Below are positions 55,346 through 64,000 of a stretch of 64,000 bases of DNA, in pieces; the stretch's first letter is position 1, and each line of letters begins with the position of its first letter. The notes under the pieces are model-generated. The model worked only from the letters and a program-made list of their open reading frames with translations. It did not search any database and was not told the DNA's origin. The stretch is from Elgaria multicarinata webbii (taxonomy: Eukaryota > Chordata > Lepidosauria > Squamata > Anguidae). Location: contig NC_086173.1 of assembly GCF_023053635.1 (NCBI RefSeq), positions 144,679,197 through 144,743,196 of the forward strand. Reading direction: 5' to 3'. The position numbers were made by a program, and so were the translations under genes.

Positions 55346-55689
55346 CATAAAATAAAACACGATAAAATACAATATAAGGGTTTGAAGATGATCTCAGGGT
55401 CCAGGCAGGTATAAAATGGGAGGAGACAAACCTTCAGGTAACCTGGCCCCAAGCCATTTAGGGCTTTGAAAGTTAATACCAGCACGTTCGTTAACTGTTG
55501 GGAACAGTATTTATAGTGGAAAGCTGGGAGAGCATCCCAGGGGCAGTAGGATTCTAGCCATAGACACTGTTACGACCATGGAAGGGGGACTCCAGAATCT
55601 GAACCTCCCCCCCCCCCCAGCTATCACAGCTAGAGGTCACAAACAGAGGGAAGGAAAAGGGGGGATTCCAGTGATGAGGGAGGAGTAGG

Positions 55690-56215
55690 GGAGGGGAGAG
55701 GAGAGGAGAGGCCGGGAGGCAGAATGGATCATTCCAAAGGGCAGGGAGGGGAGGGGAGAGGAGAGGCCAGGAGGCAAAATGGGGCATTCCAATGGGCAGG
55801 GAGGGGAGGGGACAGGAGAGGCCAGGAGGCAAAATGGGGCATTCCAATGGGCAGGGAGGGGAGGGGAGAGGAGAGGCCGGGAGGCAAAATGGAGCATTCC
55901 AATGGGCAGGGAGGGGAGGGGAGAGGAGAGGCAGGGAGGCAGAATGGGGCATTCCAATGGGCATGGAGGGGCGGGGACAGGAGAGGCCAGGAGGCAGAAT
56001 GGGGCATTCCAATGGTCAGGGAAGGGAGGGGACAGGAGAGGCCCGGTGGCAAAATGGGGCATTCCAATGGGCAGGGAGGGGAGGGGACAGGAGAGGCCGG
56101 GAGGCAGAATGGGGCATTTCAATGGGCAGGGAGGGGAGGGGAGAGGAGAGCCCGGGAGGCAAAACAGGGCATTCCCATGGGCCGGGGAAGGAAGTGGAAG
56201 GATGGTGGGGGTGTT
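55690..56215 (+). repeat. 55-bp minisatellite, about 9 copies
   Basis: The unit contains gcagggaggggaggggagag, gagaggccaggaggcaaaat and ggggcattccaatgg. Unit starts are spaced 55 bp apart (55742, 55797, 55852, 55907). Copies differ at a few sites. Confidence 0.95.
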
Positions 56216-57304
56216 TCAGTGGGCCGTGGAGAGAGGAGAGGCCAGGATAAGATAAATCCTATGGTCTTTCCATTCCCAGCTCAGCCCCTACCAGTATGCC
56301 CATCTACAGGAAAAAACACTTAAAAAGAGGATGGAGAGGTGAAAATTATTTCCATGGCTCCTCCTGCTCTTCTGGGCGTTAGATACATGGAAGCTGCAGA
56401 AATCAGAGGCTCCCTTCTAAGGGGAGCGCAATCCTGTGCTCTTAATTAATGAATTAATTATCTCAGTACTCCATACAACATCTCTGTATGGTAGGTCACC
56501 TAAGTGCATATACTGGGAGGCCGGAGGCTGAGGTTCAAAAATGCTGGCTGGGAGCTGCTGGGAGTTGTAGGACTTACTTTCATCTAAACTTGCATGGGAT
56601 TGTAACCCTAGTGTTTTTAATTCTGTTTTAATGTATTTGTTTTATATCATGTTTTAATTAAGATTTTGTTTTCAATCTGGATTTTATTGCTAGCTACCTT
56701 GAGATGTATTTGTTTGTCAGGGAGGTGGGATATAAATAAAATTTATAAATATATAGTGAATTCACATCGGAAGTGAGATTTGAGTACATCACACTGGAGA
56801 AATATTAATCTTTCCCTGAAAACTATGAAGAATGAAACTGTGATTTACTGGATTTTAAAGCTACCAAGGAAAAAAACTGGCTGTCAAATGGTGTTCAGTT
56901 TATTCCTTTATATCATTTGACTTTTTATTGACTACTTCTAGGCATAATAAATGAATATTGTTGTCTAGTGTGATATTACTGTTAGATTTGTGCAAATAAC
57001 TAGTGACAATTTTTAGATTCTAAAAAAGAAAAGTTGTTGTGTGGTCTTTTTTAGATTAGATCAACCTATTTGCCAACTCAGCTTGGACCTCTTGCTTCTG
57101 AATTCCGCCTCGGGGCCCTCTGAGCCCAGTTCCAAAAATCTGTTCCCTAATTGAACATGCAGAGATTCCCATCATGCACAGTTGCGTGGGCCCTTACTGC
57201 TGCATGCGAGAGTCTGTGGATATAATCAAAAGCTGCCATGAAAAGAGTAACAGGACAGGATGCAAGAAACATAGGAAGGCTACCTCATGCAGAGGATTGT
57301 TTAC
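56216..57304. other. Intergenic, nothing firm
   Basis: A weak gctgctgggagttgtagg MITE half lies near 56545-56610, followed by an AT-rich stretch with a LINE-tail-like gggaggtgggatataaataa at about 56720. Confidence 0.35.
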
Positions 57305-58252
57305 ACCGGCCTTCCTGGCTGGGGATACTGGGAGTTGTAGTCCAACACATCTGGAGAGGATCATGTTGGGGAAGGCTTTTCTTCACTGACTGACCATCCA
57401 GGATTTCAGAGAGGTTTCCCCCCCCCCCCAACTCCAGTTCTGAGACACAAATCTTTTGTTAGAACTGCCAGAACTTGAAGGAGGGCTTACAGCTGAGCTA
57501 TGGATTCCTCATTTCGTAGGTTACTCTTAGGCTGCACAGCTATGAGTGCCTAAGATATGTGTGACATCGACCCTGTTTAGACGTCACGCTAAGCCACAGT
57601 GGTTAAGCATTTTGAGCCAAACATTATGGTTTAGCGTGTTGTGTGAAACCATTCCTAACCTGGTGGCTACATAACCACGGTTTAAACACGCTCACTAACC
57701 ACTTGATGCAAATGGGTTAGTGGTCTAACCATGGCTTAGTGTGTTGTCTGAACAGGCCCATTATATCCTGCCATCCGAACCAGCTCAACAAAGGTGCATC
57801 CAAACACTAGGCCAAATGGATACAAATAGACAGAAGAGCAAACACAATACACATTGTCTTCAAACCAGGCTTCGACTGGGCAGTCTTTCAAATAGAGGAT
57901 TGCTCTTCAAAGGGTGGACAGCCCTTCAATAGAGCTCTGTAAAATAAATGCCTGTCCTCTGTAAAGTACGACACCCATGGCCACCCTCCCTTCGGGCAAG
58001 CTGGCCTCGGTGAGCTGTCGTACTGGAGTGGGTTCTCTCCCTCCTTAGCTGTTGTCACCATTTCGGTCAGCCCAAAGCCCTGCTTTATATTTTCATATGG
58101 ATTTGGTTGTATCGTGCAGCCTTCCCCAACCTGGTGCACTCCAGATGTGATGGACTACAACTTCCATAATCCCCAGCAAGCCATAATCCCCTTGGGGTGA
58201 TGGGAGTTGTAGCCCAACACATCTCAAGAGCACCAGGTTGCGGAAGGTTGGT
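57305..58252. mobile_element. Cluster of palindromic MITEs
   Basis: 57305-57383: half of the ggactacaactccc family. 57565-57763: a palindrome with ctaagccacagtggttaagc / taaccatggcttagtgtg ends (second copy 59157-59363). 57856-58000: a reverse fragment of the TAGGGTGGCCA family. 58118-58252: a full ccttccccaacctggtgc / gcaccaggttgcggaagg palindrome. Confidence 0.65.
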
Positions 58253-58289
58253 ATAGTGCATAAATTGTTGGGTATGTGTATGTTTAAGA

Positions 58290-58660
58290 ACCTTTGAGAG
58301 TTCTTAAAGGAGTCTAACGTGAAATCATTGATCTCCTAACAAAAATCTGCGACTTGTCCCTAAAATCAGCCTCCTCACTGGAGGACTGGAAGGTAGCCTA
58401 CATAACATCAACATCAATTTTTAAAAGGGTATTGAGGGCAATGCCAGAAAATTACAGGCCTGTTATAAGCTTAATGTCTTTCCTGGGTAAATTGGTGGAA
58501 GGCATTATTAAAGCTAGAATTACTAAATGTATATAGATGAACGAACCCTGCTGACAAAGGATTCAGCATGGCTTCTCTAAAAGGGAAGTCCTGCCTCGCC
58601 GACATTTTAGCATTCTTTTGAGAGTATCGGCAAGCATGGAGAAAAGGAAGATTTGGCGTT
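58290..58660 (+). mobile_element. CR1 LINE reverse-transcriptase fragment
   Basis: Frames read NYRPVISLMSFLGKLVEGII and KARITKC, then QHGFSKR-like residues, the start of the CR1 RT domain. Confidence 0.75.
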
Positions 58661-58759
58661 TGTTTATTCAAAGTATTTTTATACCGAGGTTCTGTACAAA
58701 ACCACCAAGGCAGTGTACAACAGCTCAGAACAATGAAAACATGCACAACATAAGCACTA

Positions 58760-59445
58760 AAACTGGCATCGAACTATCATTAAAACATTACATGGCTTGG
58801 GACCACAATACCTGACAGAATGCCTCTCCCCCTGGACGTACCCAGACACTATGATCAACATTTGGGGCCTCCCTCTGAGCGCCACCTATAGGGAGGCTCA
58901 GAAGGTTGCAAGAAGGGAGAGGGCCTTCTTAGTTGTGCCCCCCCCCCCAGCTATGGAATGAGCTCCCCACTCAAGCCTGCCTAGTGCCAACAATGACATC
59001 TTTTTGGCAACAGATTAAGGCTGCCCTTTCTTCCCAGGAATTTAATGGCATACGATGGGGCATTTATGCCAGCCATCTAAACAGGTCTAGTATTCTATTG
59101 AGACTGTTTTTAGCTGTCTAGATTTTGCATATTTATATTTTTATGCTATATTTTATGCTGACCCTGTTCAGACCATGATAGTTAAGCATTTTGAGCTAAA
59201 TGTTATAGCTTAGTGTGTCATGTGAATCATGACTTAGTGTGTCATGTGAACCATTCCTAACCATAGTGGCTACATAACCACAGTTTAAACACACTCACTC
59301 AACATTTGCAGCAAATGAGTTAGTGGCCTAACCATGGCTTAGCATGTTGTCTGAACAGGCCTGCTTTATTTTATTATCTGATGGATTGTTGCAAACCGCC
59401 AAAAGAGCTTTGTTTATTGGGCGATACAGAAATGAAATAAATAAT
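58760..59445 (+). mobile_element. L2-group LINE 3' end, split by a MITE
   Basis: The relic gcttgggaccacaatacctg, gggagagggccttcttagtt and ctatggaatgagctccccac precedes a 3' UTR interrupted at 59157-59363. The tail gcaaaccgccaaaagagctt, ttgggcgatacagaaatgaa closes it. Confidence 0.7.
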
Positions 59446-59605
59446 AATAATTAACTTTAAGGGCCAAGAGAAAAAGATGTTCCTTGATACCTTTTCTAAA
59501 AGCAGAGAGAGTGGGACCAATTGTAACTCCAAATTCCACAAATTTGGCATTTGGTATGTGAACTTCCCTCAACGGTTTGACGAAGCCTTCACCAAAAGCT
59601 CTTGG

Positions 59606-59878
59606 CTAAATTTCCTGGTCATGAGATAAGAGAACAGGTCCTCTATTTATTTTGATGTTGTTGAAATAGTCTTGCCATTTTTCATTCAAGAGCTCAGAGT
59701 GAATCAATAATGTAAAGCCGGCAGCCAAGAGCAAAACCCAATAAAGCAATACAATAAAACTGAGGGAAGCAGTATAGTTAACGGGATCAAAGTAGTAGAA
59801 AGGAGCCATCAACTTCCCCCAGAGTCCTTCCAGAAGAGGCCCGTTTACCCAACTGATGGGACTGTAGACTATGGCCAT
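59606..59878 (-). other. Unassigned 90-codon frame with a membrane-like segment
   Basis: The frame contains LSFIVLLYWVLLLAAGF, long enough for one or two transmembrane passes, followed by LLNEKWQDYFNN. I do not recognise the protein. It could be an exon remnant, a captured or processed fragment, or chance. It lies between two MITE copies and no clear splice acceptor is visible. Confidence 0.25.
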
Positions 59879-60556
59879 AGCTAGACCTAAGGTTTATCCC
59901 TGGATCGTCCAGGGGTCAAACCTGTTCATGAGGCCAAATGTGTTTCCCTGGGGAGAGCGTGCCAAAGGACTGGTGCCACAACCGAAAAGGCTCTGCTTCT
60001 CGTATCACCCACCACATTTCAGTCAGTGGGCAGAAACAACGCAGGAGCAAGTCGGTCCAGGCATGAAGACCCAACACTTCTTTAATTAGCAGAAAAGCCC
60101 CATCGTCTGCCACCACCACCACCACCACCCTCAGACTTCCGAGCAGCCTTTGAGCTTAGCTGCAACCCTCACAGTTGCTGCGAGGAAATGAACTTTCCCA
60201 GAAACAATATATTGTTATTTGAAAAGTATTTTGGGGTGTCTTGGTCTGGAATGAGCAATTAAGATCCTTTAGCTTTACAAAAGAGCTGTTCCTGGCAGAG
60301 AAGGGAAATGCTAGAACTGGTTTGTTTATATGGTTCAACGTAGTTGCCTGAAATGCTGGGCTTTCCTTAGGAGCATGGCTAAGGTGACTGTCGTGATGAG
60401 CACCCGCACTTCAAAGAGTACCACCACACCACTGAGCAGGGCGCGAACGTTAATCAGAGTGCTTGGGGAGAGAACATACAGGAGGAGATGGTCCAGGGGC
60501 TCTGAGGGGGAGAAGGAACGGCGTGTGGGAGAGGCCTTCTGGAATTATAGCAGTAG

Positions 60557-60873
60557 TAGGGTGACCATATGAAAAGGATGACAGGGCTCCTGTATCTTTA
60601 ACAATTGTATTGAAAAGGGAATTTCAGCAGGTGTCATTTGTATATATGGAGAACCTGGGGAAATTTCCTCATCACACCAGTTAAAGCTGCAGGTGCCCTG
60701 CCCTCGGTTAAATCTGGTCACTCTGGTATAGCTCCTGCAGCTTTAACTGTAGTGATGAAGAGGGAATTGCACCACGTTCTCCATATATACAAATGACACC
60801 TGCTGAAATTCCCTTTTCTATGCAACTGTTAAAGATACAGGAGCCCTGTCCTCCATTTCATATGGTCACCCTA
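60557..60873. mobile_element. Palindromic hAT-like MITE, TAGGGTGACCATATG family
   Basis: The ends TAGGGTGACCATATG and CATATGGTCACCCTA are perfect inverted repeats. The flanks AGCAGTAG and AGCAGCAA match at 6 of 8. This copy has the best-preserved ends. Confidence 0.85.
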
Positions 60874-61298
60874 AGCAGCAAGGGGTGAGGTTTGGCTGCC
60901 CCTAGCTGTAAATGTCCCCCTGAAAAAGGGCCAAGATGCTATCCCATTTTTAACACAAAAAGAATGGGATAGTGAAATGCGGAAGGGAGGCATTTTGGAT
61001 TGGCCCTAAATTATCATCGGATTGACTTGAGCTCCCAAGCATCTTATGTGAAAGAAGGTTCGGTTTGTTCCCCTGCATCCAGTCCCTTACAGACCCCAGT
61101 AGGGGAGCTGGGTGACCTATTTTACAGATGACAGTCCTCTATTAGAAGGTGTCCTCTATTTGAAGGCCTGCCCAGTCCAAGTCTGGTTTAAAGATAAAGG
61201 ACCCTAAGAAGGGAGAACAGCAGGGCCCTTGAAGGTGCCCATCCACACTTAGCACCTGGAGCAAACTGAGCAGGGTCAGACATACACACAGGTCTCCT

Positions 61299-61799
61299 GG
61301 GCCCTTTCTAAACCTCCTAGCCTTCTGGGAGGGAGGGGGGAGGATCTCGCAATATTCTGCTCATAAGATCCTCCCCCTGGATTCATACGCACATGCGACA
61401 TCCCGGGAGGATGGAGGGATGTTGCGCCTGCCTTTCTTTTTTAAATAGGCGAGATGAGCACAATTGTGCTCCAAACAAAAATGTAAGTTTATAAAAATAT
61501 ATATGAAAAATGACCCCACTCCCCCCCAATGGGCACAGAGCACCTGAAGAGCTCTGTGCCCCATGCCCGTTTCCCATCTCTTTGCGTTTACTTGTGAGGA
61601 GGCAGGATGAAGCAGGGGCAGGCGCCCACACATCTCCGGCGGTCCCAGGATGGTCCCAGGACATGCAGAAAAACAGGAAAATCCCAGTTTCCCCAGGGTC
61701 ATCCCCGGTTAATCCCAGGATCCCTTGTGCATCATTTGGATGCACAGGGATGACCCCGGGGCAACCGGGGGGGGGGAAACAACAGTGTAGAAAGGGCCC
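61299..61799. mobile_element. 501-bp MITE with GGGCCCTTTCTA ends
   Basis: The inverted ends GGGCCCTTTCTA and TAGAAAGGGCCC lie inside the larger element, with an apparent short direct repeat CCTGG at the junctions. It has internal inverted pairs but no coding capacity. Confidence 0.7.
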
Positions 61800-61921
61800 T
61801 GGTCACATGAACCCCCCCCTTGACATGGTGAGACATATTGTGTTTCTATTTCAATTAAAGTAATTCTTTCTAAATTTAGACCTATAAAGATATAAAACAG
61901 TATATGTTAATTTTATGTAAA

Positions 61922-62125
61922 TGTGTTTTTTTTATTTATCCTGCCATTTTTTATACCCTGCCTCCCCCACTCCATTTTTATCCTCCCAACAACCCTGTGA
62001 GGTAGGTCAGACTGAGAGTCAGTGACTGACCCAAAGTCAGTCTGAGTTTCATGGCTAAGTAGAGACAAGATCCCTGATCTCCCAAGTCCCAGTCCAACAC
62101 TCTAACCACTATACCACACTGGCTC
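61922..62125 (-). mobile_element. Sauria-type SINE with target duplication
   Basis: The reverse body (aacaaccctgtgaggtaggt, gatctcccaagtcccagtcc, actataccacactggctc) is flanked by TTTTATGTAAA and TTTTATGCAAA (10 of 11 identical). Confidence 0.88.
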
Positions 62126-62179
62126 TTTTATGCAAACCTGGGCCCTCTTTTGTGGTGAAACATTCCCTCTCTTTCTGCG

Positions 62180-62491
62180 TAAGGTGACCATATGAAAAGG
62201 AGTGCAGGGCTCCTGTATGTTTAACAGTTGTTTAGAAAAGGGAATTTCAGCAGGTGTCATTTGTATGCATGTAGCACCTGGTCAAATTCCTTCTTCATCA
62301 CAACAGTTAAATCTACGTGAGCCCTGCCTAGCGTGACCAGATACAAAAGAGGGCAGGGCTCCTGCAGCTTTAACTGTTGTGCTGAAAAGGGAATTTCACC
62401 AGGTGCCGCATGCCTACATTCTGAAATTCCCTTTTCTATACAACTATTAAAGAAGCATGAACCCAGTCCTTCTTTCCAAACGGTCACCGTA
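62180..62491. mobile_element. Palindromic hAT-like MITE, TAGGGTGACCATATG family
   Basis: The ends TAAGGTGACCATATG and ACGGTCACCGTA are flanked by TTTCTGCG and TTTCTGGG (7 of 8). The insertion site lies in the terminal part of the 61100 element. Confidence 0.85.
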
Positions 62492-62809
62492 TTTCTGGGG
62501 CCAATGCATAAATGGTCACCTAGTGCTGAGACGTCCGTCCCCACTGCCACATTCAAGTTCCTGCACTGGCTAAAAAGTCCAGTACCAAAGGTAAAACTGA
62601 AGATGGTGCCCAGCAGGCTGTGATGTTACTTCTGATGCAGCTGGGAGCATGAGTCAGGAACAAGCTTTGGGCCTGAAGAACAGAGCAGGGAGACTGCAGT
62701 GTTAAAGCTACTCTTACCCCCTGCCTTTGCTGATGATTCTCAGGTTCCTTTGAAGGCCCAGTTCTTATGGATCAGTAGGGGTTAAGGACGGGAAGCAGAG
62801 GGTAGGAAT

Positions 62810-63310
62810 ACACAGGCCGGGACGGTGTGCCTCAAGGACTCATCCCAGGGACCAATACTGCTAAATGTATTAATAAATGATCTGAAGTCAGGAGCAAACT
62901 GTGATGGAGCTACATTTCCTGATAACTCCCAAATTATTCAGGATGGTGTAAAAACACCACAGACTATGAAGGGTACCAAAGCATCTCTCCAAACTGGGGG
63001 AACTGGCAAGGAAAGGCCAAATGCGATCCTATGTCAGTGTAAAGTGATCCATGTTGGGACAAATCCTCCCCACCCACCCCAAATCACATATGGGTTCTGA
63101 TCTGCTAGGAATTGACCAGGAAAGGGAAAGTGGTGGACAGCCCAACGGGCTCAAGTTAAAGGAAGCTAGATTCCAGCTGGACATCAGGAAAAACTTCCTG
63201 ACTGTTAGAGCAATACGACAATGGAATCAGTTACCTAGGAAGGTTGTGGGCTCTCCCACACTAGAGGCATTCAAGAGGCAGCTGGACAGCCATCTGTCAG
63301 GGTGGGAATC
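62810..63310 (+). mobile_element. CR1 LINE RT fragment and 3' end
   Basis: Frames read KDSSQGPILLNVLINDLKSG and, in the 3' part, LKLKEARFQLDIRKNFLTVR and PRKVVGSPTLEAFKRQLDSH. The 3' terminus is missing after catctgtcagg. Confidence 0.8.
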
Positions 63311-63959
63311 TACACTGGTGTTATTCTAACGTTTTGAATGGGTTACTGTGACACACAGCGTCACGTGACCCTGGGTCTCCAACGTTGCAAATGAGTTGTA
63401 CTTACAGGTTCTATTTCTTAGTTCCAGCGTGGCTACAGATTCATGTGCCTCCTCCTACCGGTAATTTTCCTCTCCCTTTCTCAGAGCTGCTGGGTTTGCT
63501 CCGCCCACTTCCTGTTCTCCTTCCTTCGTCCCAGCGTTATACTGTGCAATCACTGACAATTGCATGCAAAGGACTCAGAAGTTTTCCACCTTAGAATCTG
63601 CTTTGATTGTGAAGTAGTCCCATGCATCCAGCCTTAATTGTGCTCCTTTTGCAAAAGATTTGCCCCAGCCGCTGCTGTGGGCTCAGGAGTAGGATTTTAA
63701 ACAAATGCTTACATCTGCATAAGCTTTATAGATAAAGACACCAAAATTGGCACAGTAATTCAAATACCAAATTTGAATCAAAATGGGGCATCGGTTGATT
63801 TTTTATGACTTTTTTTAAAAAAACATTTCCCCTCTTTTGGCAAAGGAACTGAGGAGCGCTCAAAGGATCGCTGTAGCTCCCTGCAGGAAAATTAACAAGG
63901 GTCCAAAGTCCAAAACTCATGACCTTAAATGGGACTGCTGCTAAAACTTTTCAATTTGG
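63311..63959. other. Intergenic, nothing recognised
   Basis: There is no recognised repeat or exon. A ttccggc-free, mixed-composition stretch leads into the 5S-like sequence at the edge. Confidence 0.3.
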
Positions 63960-63961
63960 TA

Positions 63962-64000
63962 TCCCATCCAAACTCTGACCAGACCCAGCCCTGCTTAGCT
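63962..64000 (-). pseudogene. 5S rRNA-like sequence, cut by the window edge
   Basis: On the minus strand agctaagcagggctgggtct and ggtcagagtttggatgggat match the 5S rRNA internal promoter region (AGCTAAGCAGGGTCGGGCCT, GGTTAGTACTTGGATGGGA), with about six differences. Homology stops after GGATGGGA. It may be a 5S-derived SINE head (5S-Sauria type) or a 5S pseudogene. Confidence 0.6.

Larger units (their letters stand above)
61100..62522 (+). mobile_element. hAT-like MITE, TAGGGTGGCCA family, carrying three insertions
   Basis: Family blocks occur in order at 61100-61298, 61800-61921, 62126-62179 and 62492-62522, ending ccaatgcataaatggtcacc, ta. The gaps are filled by a gggccc MITE, a Sauria-type SINE and a TAGGGTGACCATATG MITE. 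Confidence 0.8.

Noticed and set aside
55724-56323. Three overlapping repeat-protein frames of 152-199 codons
   Set aside because: They are produced by a stop-free 55-bp tandem unit read in different frames, not by a gene.
1-64000. CRISPR arrays, operons or bacterial mobile elements
   Set aside because: There are no spaced direct repeats of the right size and no tightly packed genes. Intron structure and repeats are those of a vertebrate.

Overview
The window looks like euchromatic DNA from a squamate reptile, most likely a lizard. The evidence is the repeat population: Sauria-type SINEs with a BovB-like tail, SINEs with a tRNA-Ala head, CR1 and L2-group LINE 3' ends, Penelope-like retroelements, many short palindromic DNA transposons (hAT-like and others) and abundant microsatellites. 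There is no sign of prokaryotic gene organisation, and most open frames are transposon remnants or low-complexity sequence. One gene can be read with confidence: a KRAB C2H2 zinc-finger gene on the minus strand. Its start exon (8050-8073), a 127-bp KRAB-A exon (6212-6338) and a zinc-finger exon (304-1577) join in frame to 1425 nt, or 474 residues. A CpG-rich block at about 10.8-11.1 kb is the likely promoter. The KRAB box is very diverged and several fingers have decayed although the frame is open. Layout: 0-11 kb holds the zinc-finger gene, with a hAT element of 790 bp, L2 tails and MITEs in its introns. 11-30 kb is mostly nested transposons: two solo LTRs, a Penelope-like element with GIY-YIG remnants, a 152-bp near-perfect palindrome, an L2-group reverse-transcriptase relic and several MITE families. 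30.5-31.5 kb is a CpG island with a possible first exon and a possible downstream exon. 31.6-48 kb is again repeats, including a 2.3-kb inverted duplication and a hAT MITE with a perfect 8-bp target duplication. 48.0-49.3 kb is a strong CpG island with consensus splice donors pointing both ways, probably a divergent promoter for two genes whose coding exons I cannot see. 54.85-55.04 kb is a smaller CpG-rich block with a possible first exon. 55.7-56.2 kb is a 55-bp minisatellite. 56-64 kb is repeats, including a four-element nest at 61.1-62.5 kb, ending in a piece of 5S rRNA-derived sequence at the window edge. How the parts relate: apart from the zinc-finger gene and the CpG promoters, the window is mainly an insertion record. 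Several target-site duplications give relative insertion ages. Hammerhead-ribozyme-like cores recur in the Penelope-type tails on both strands.
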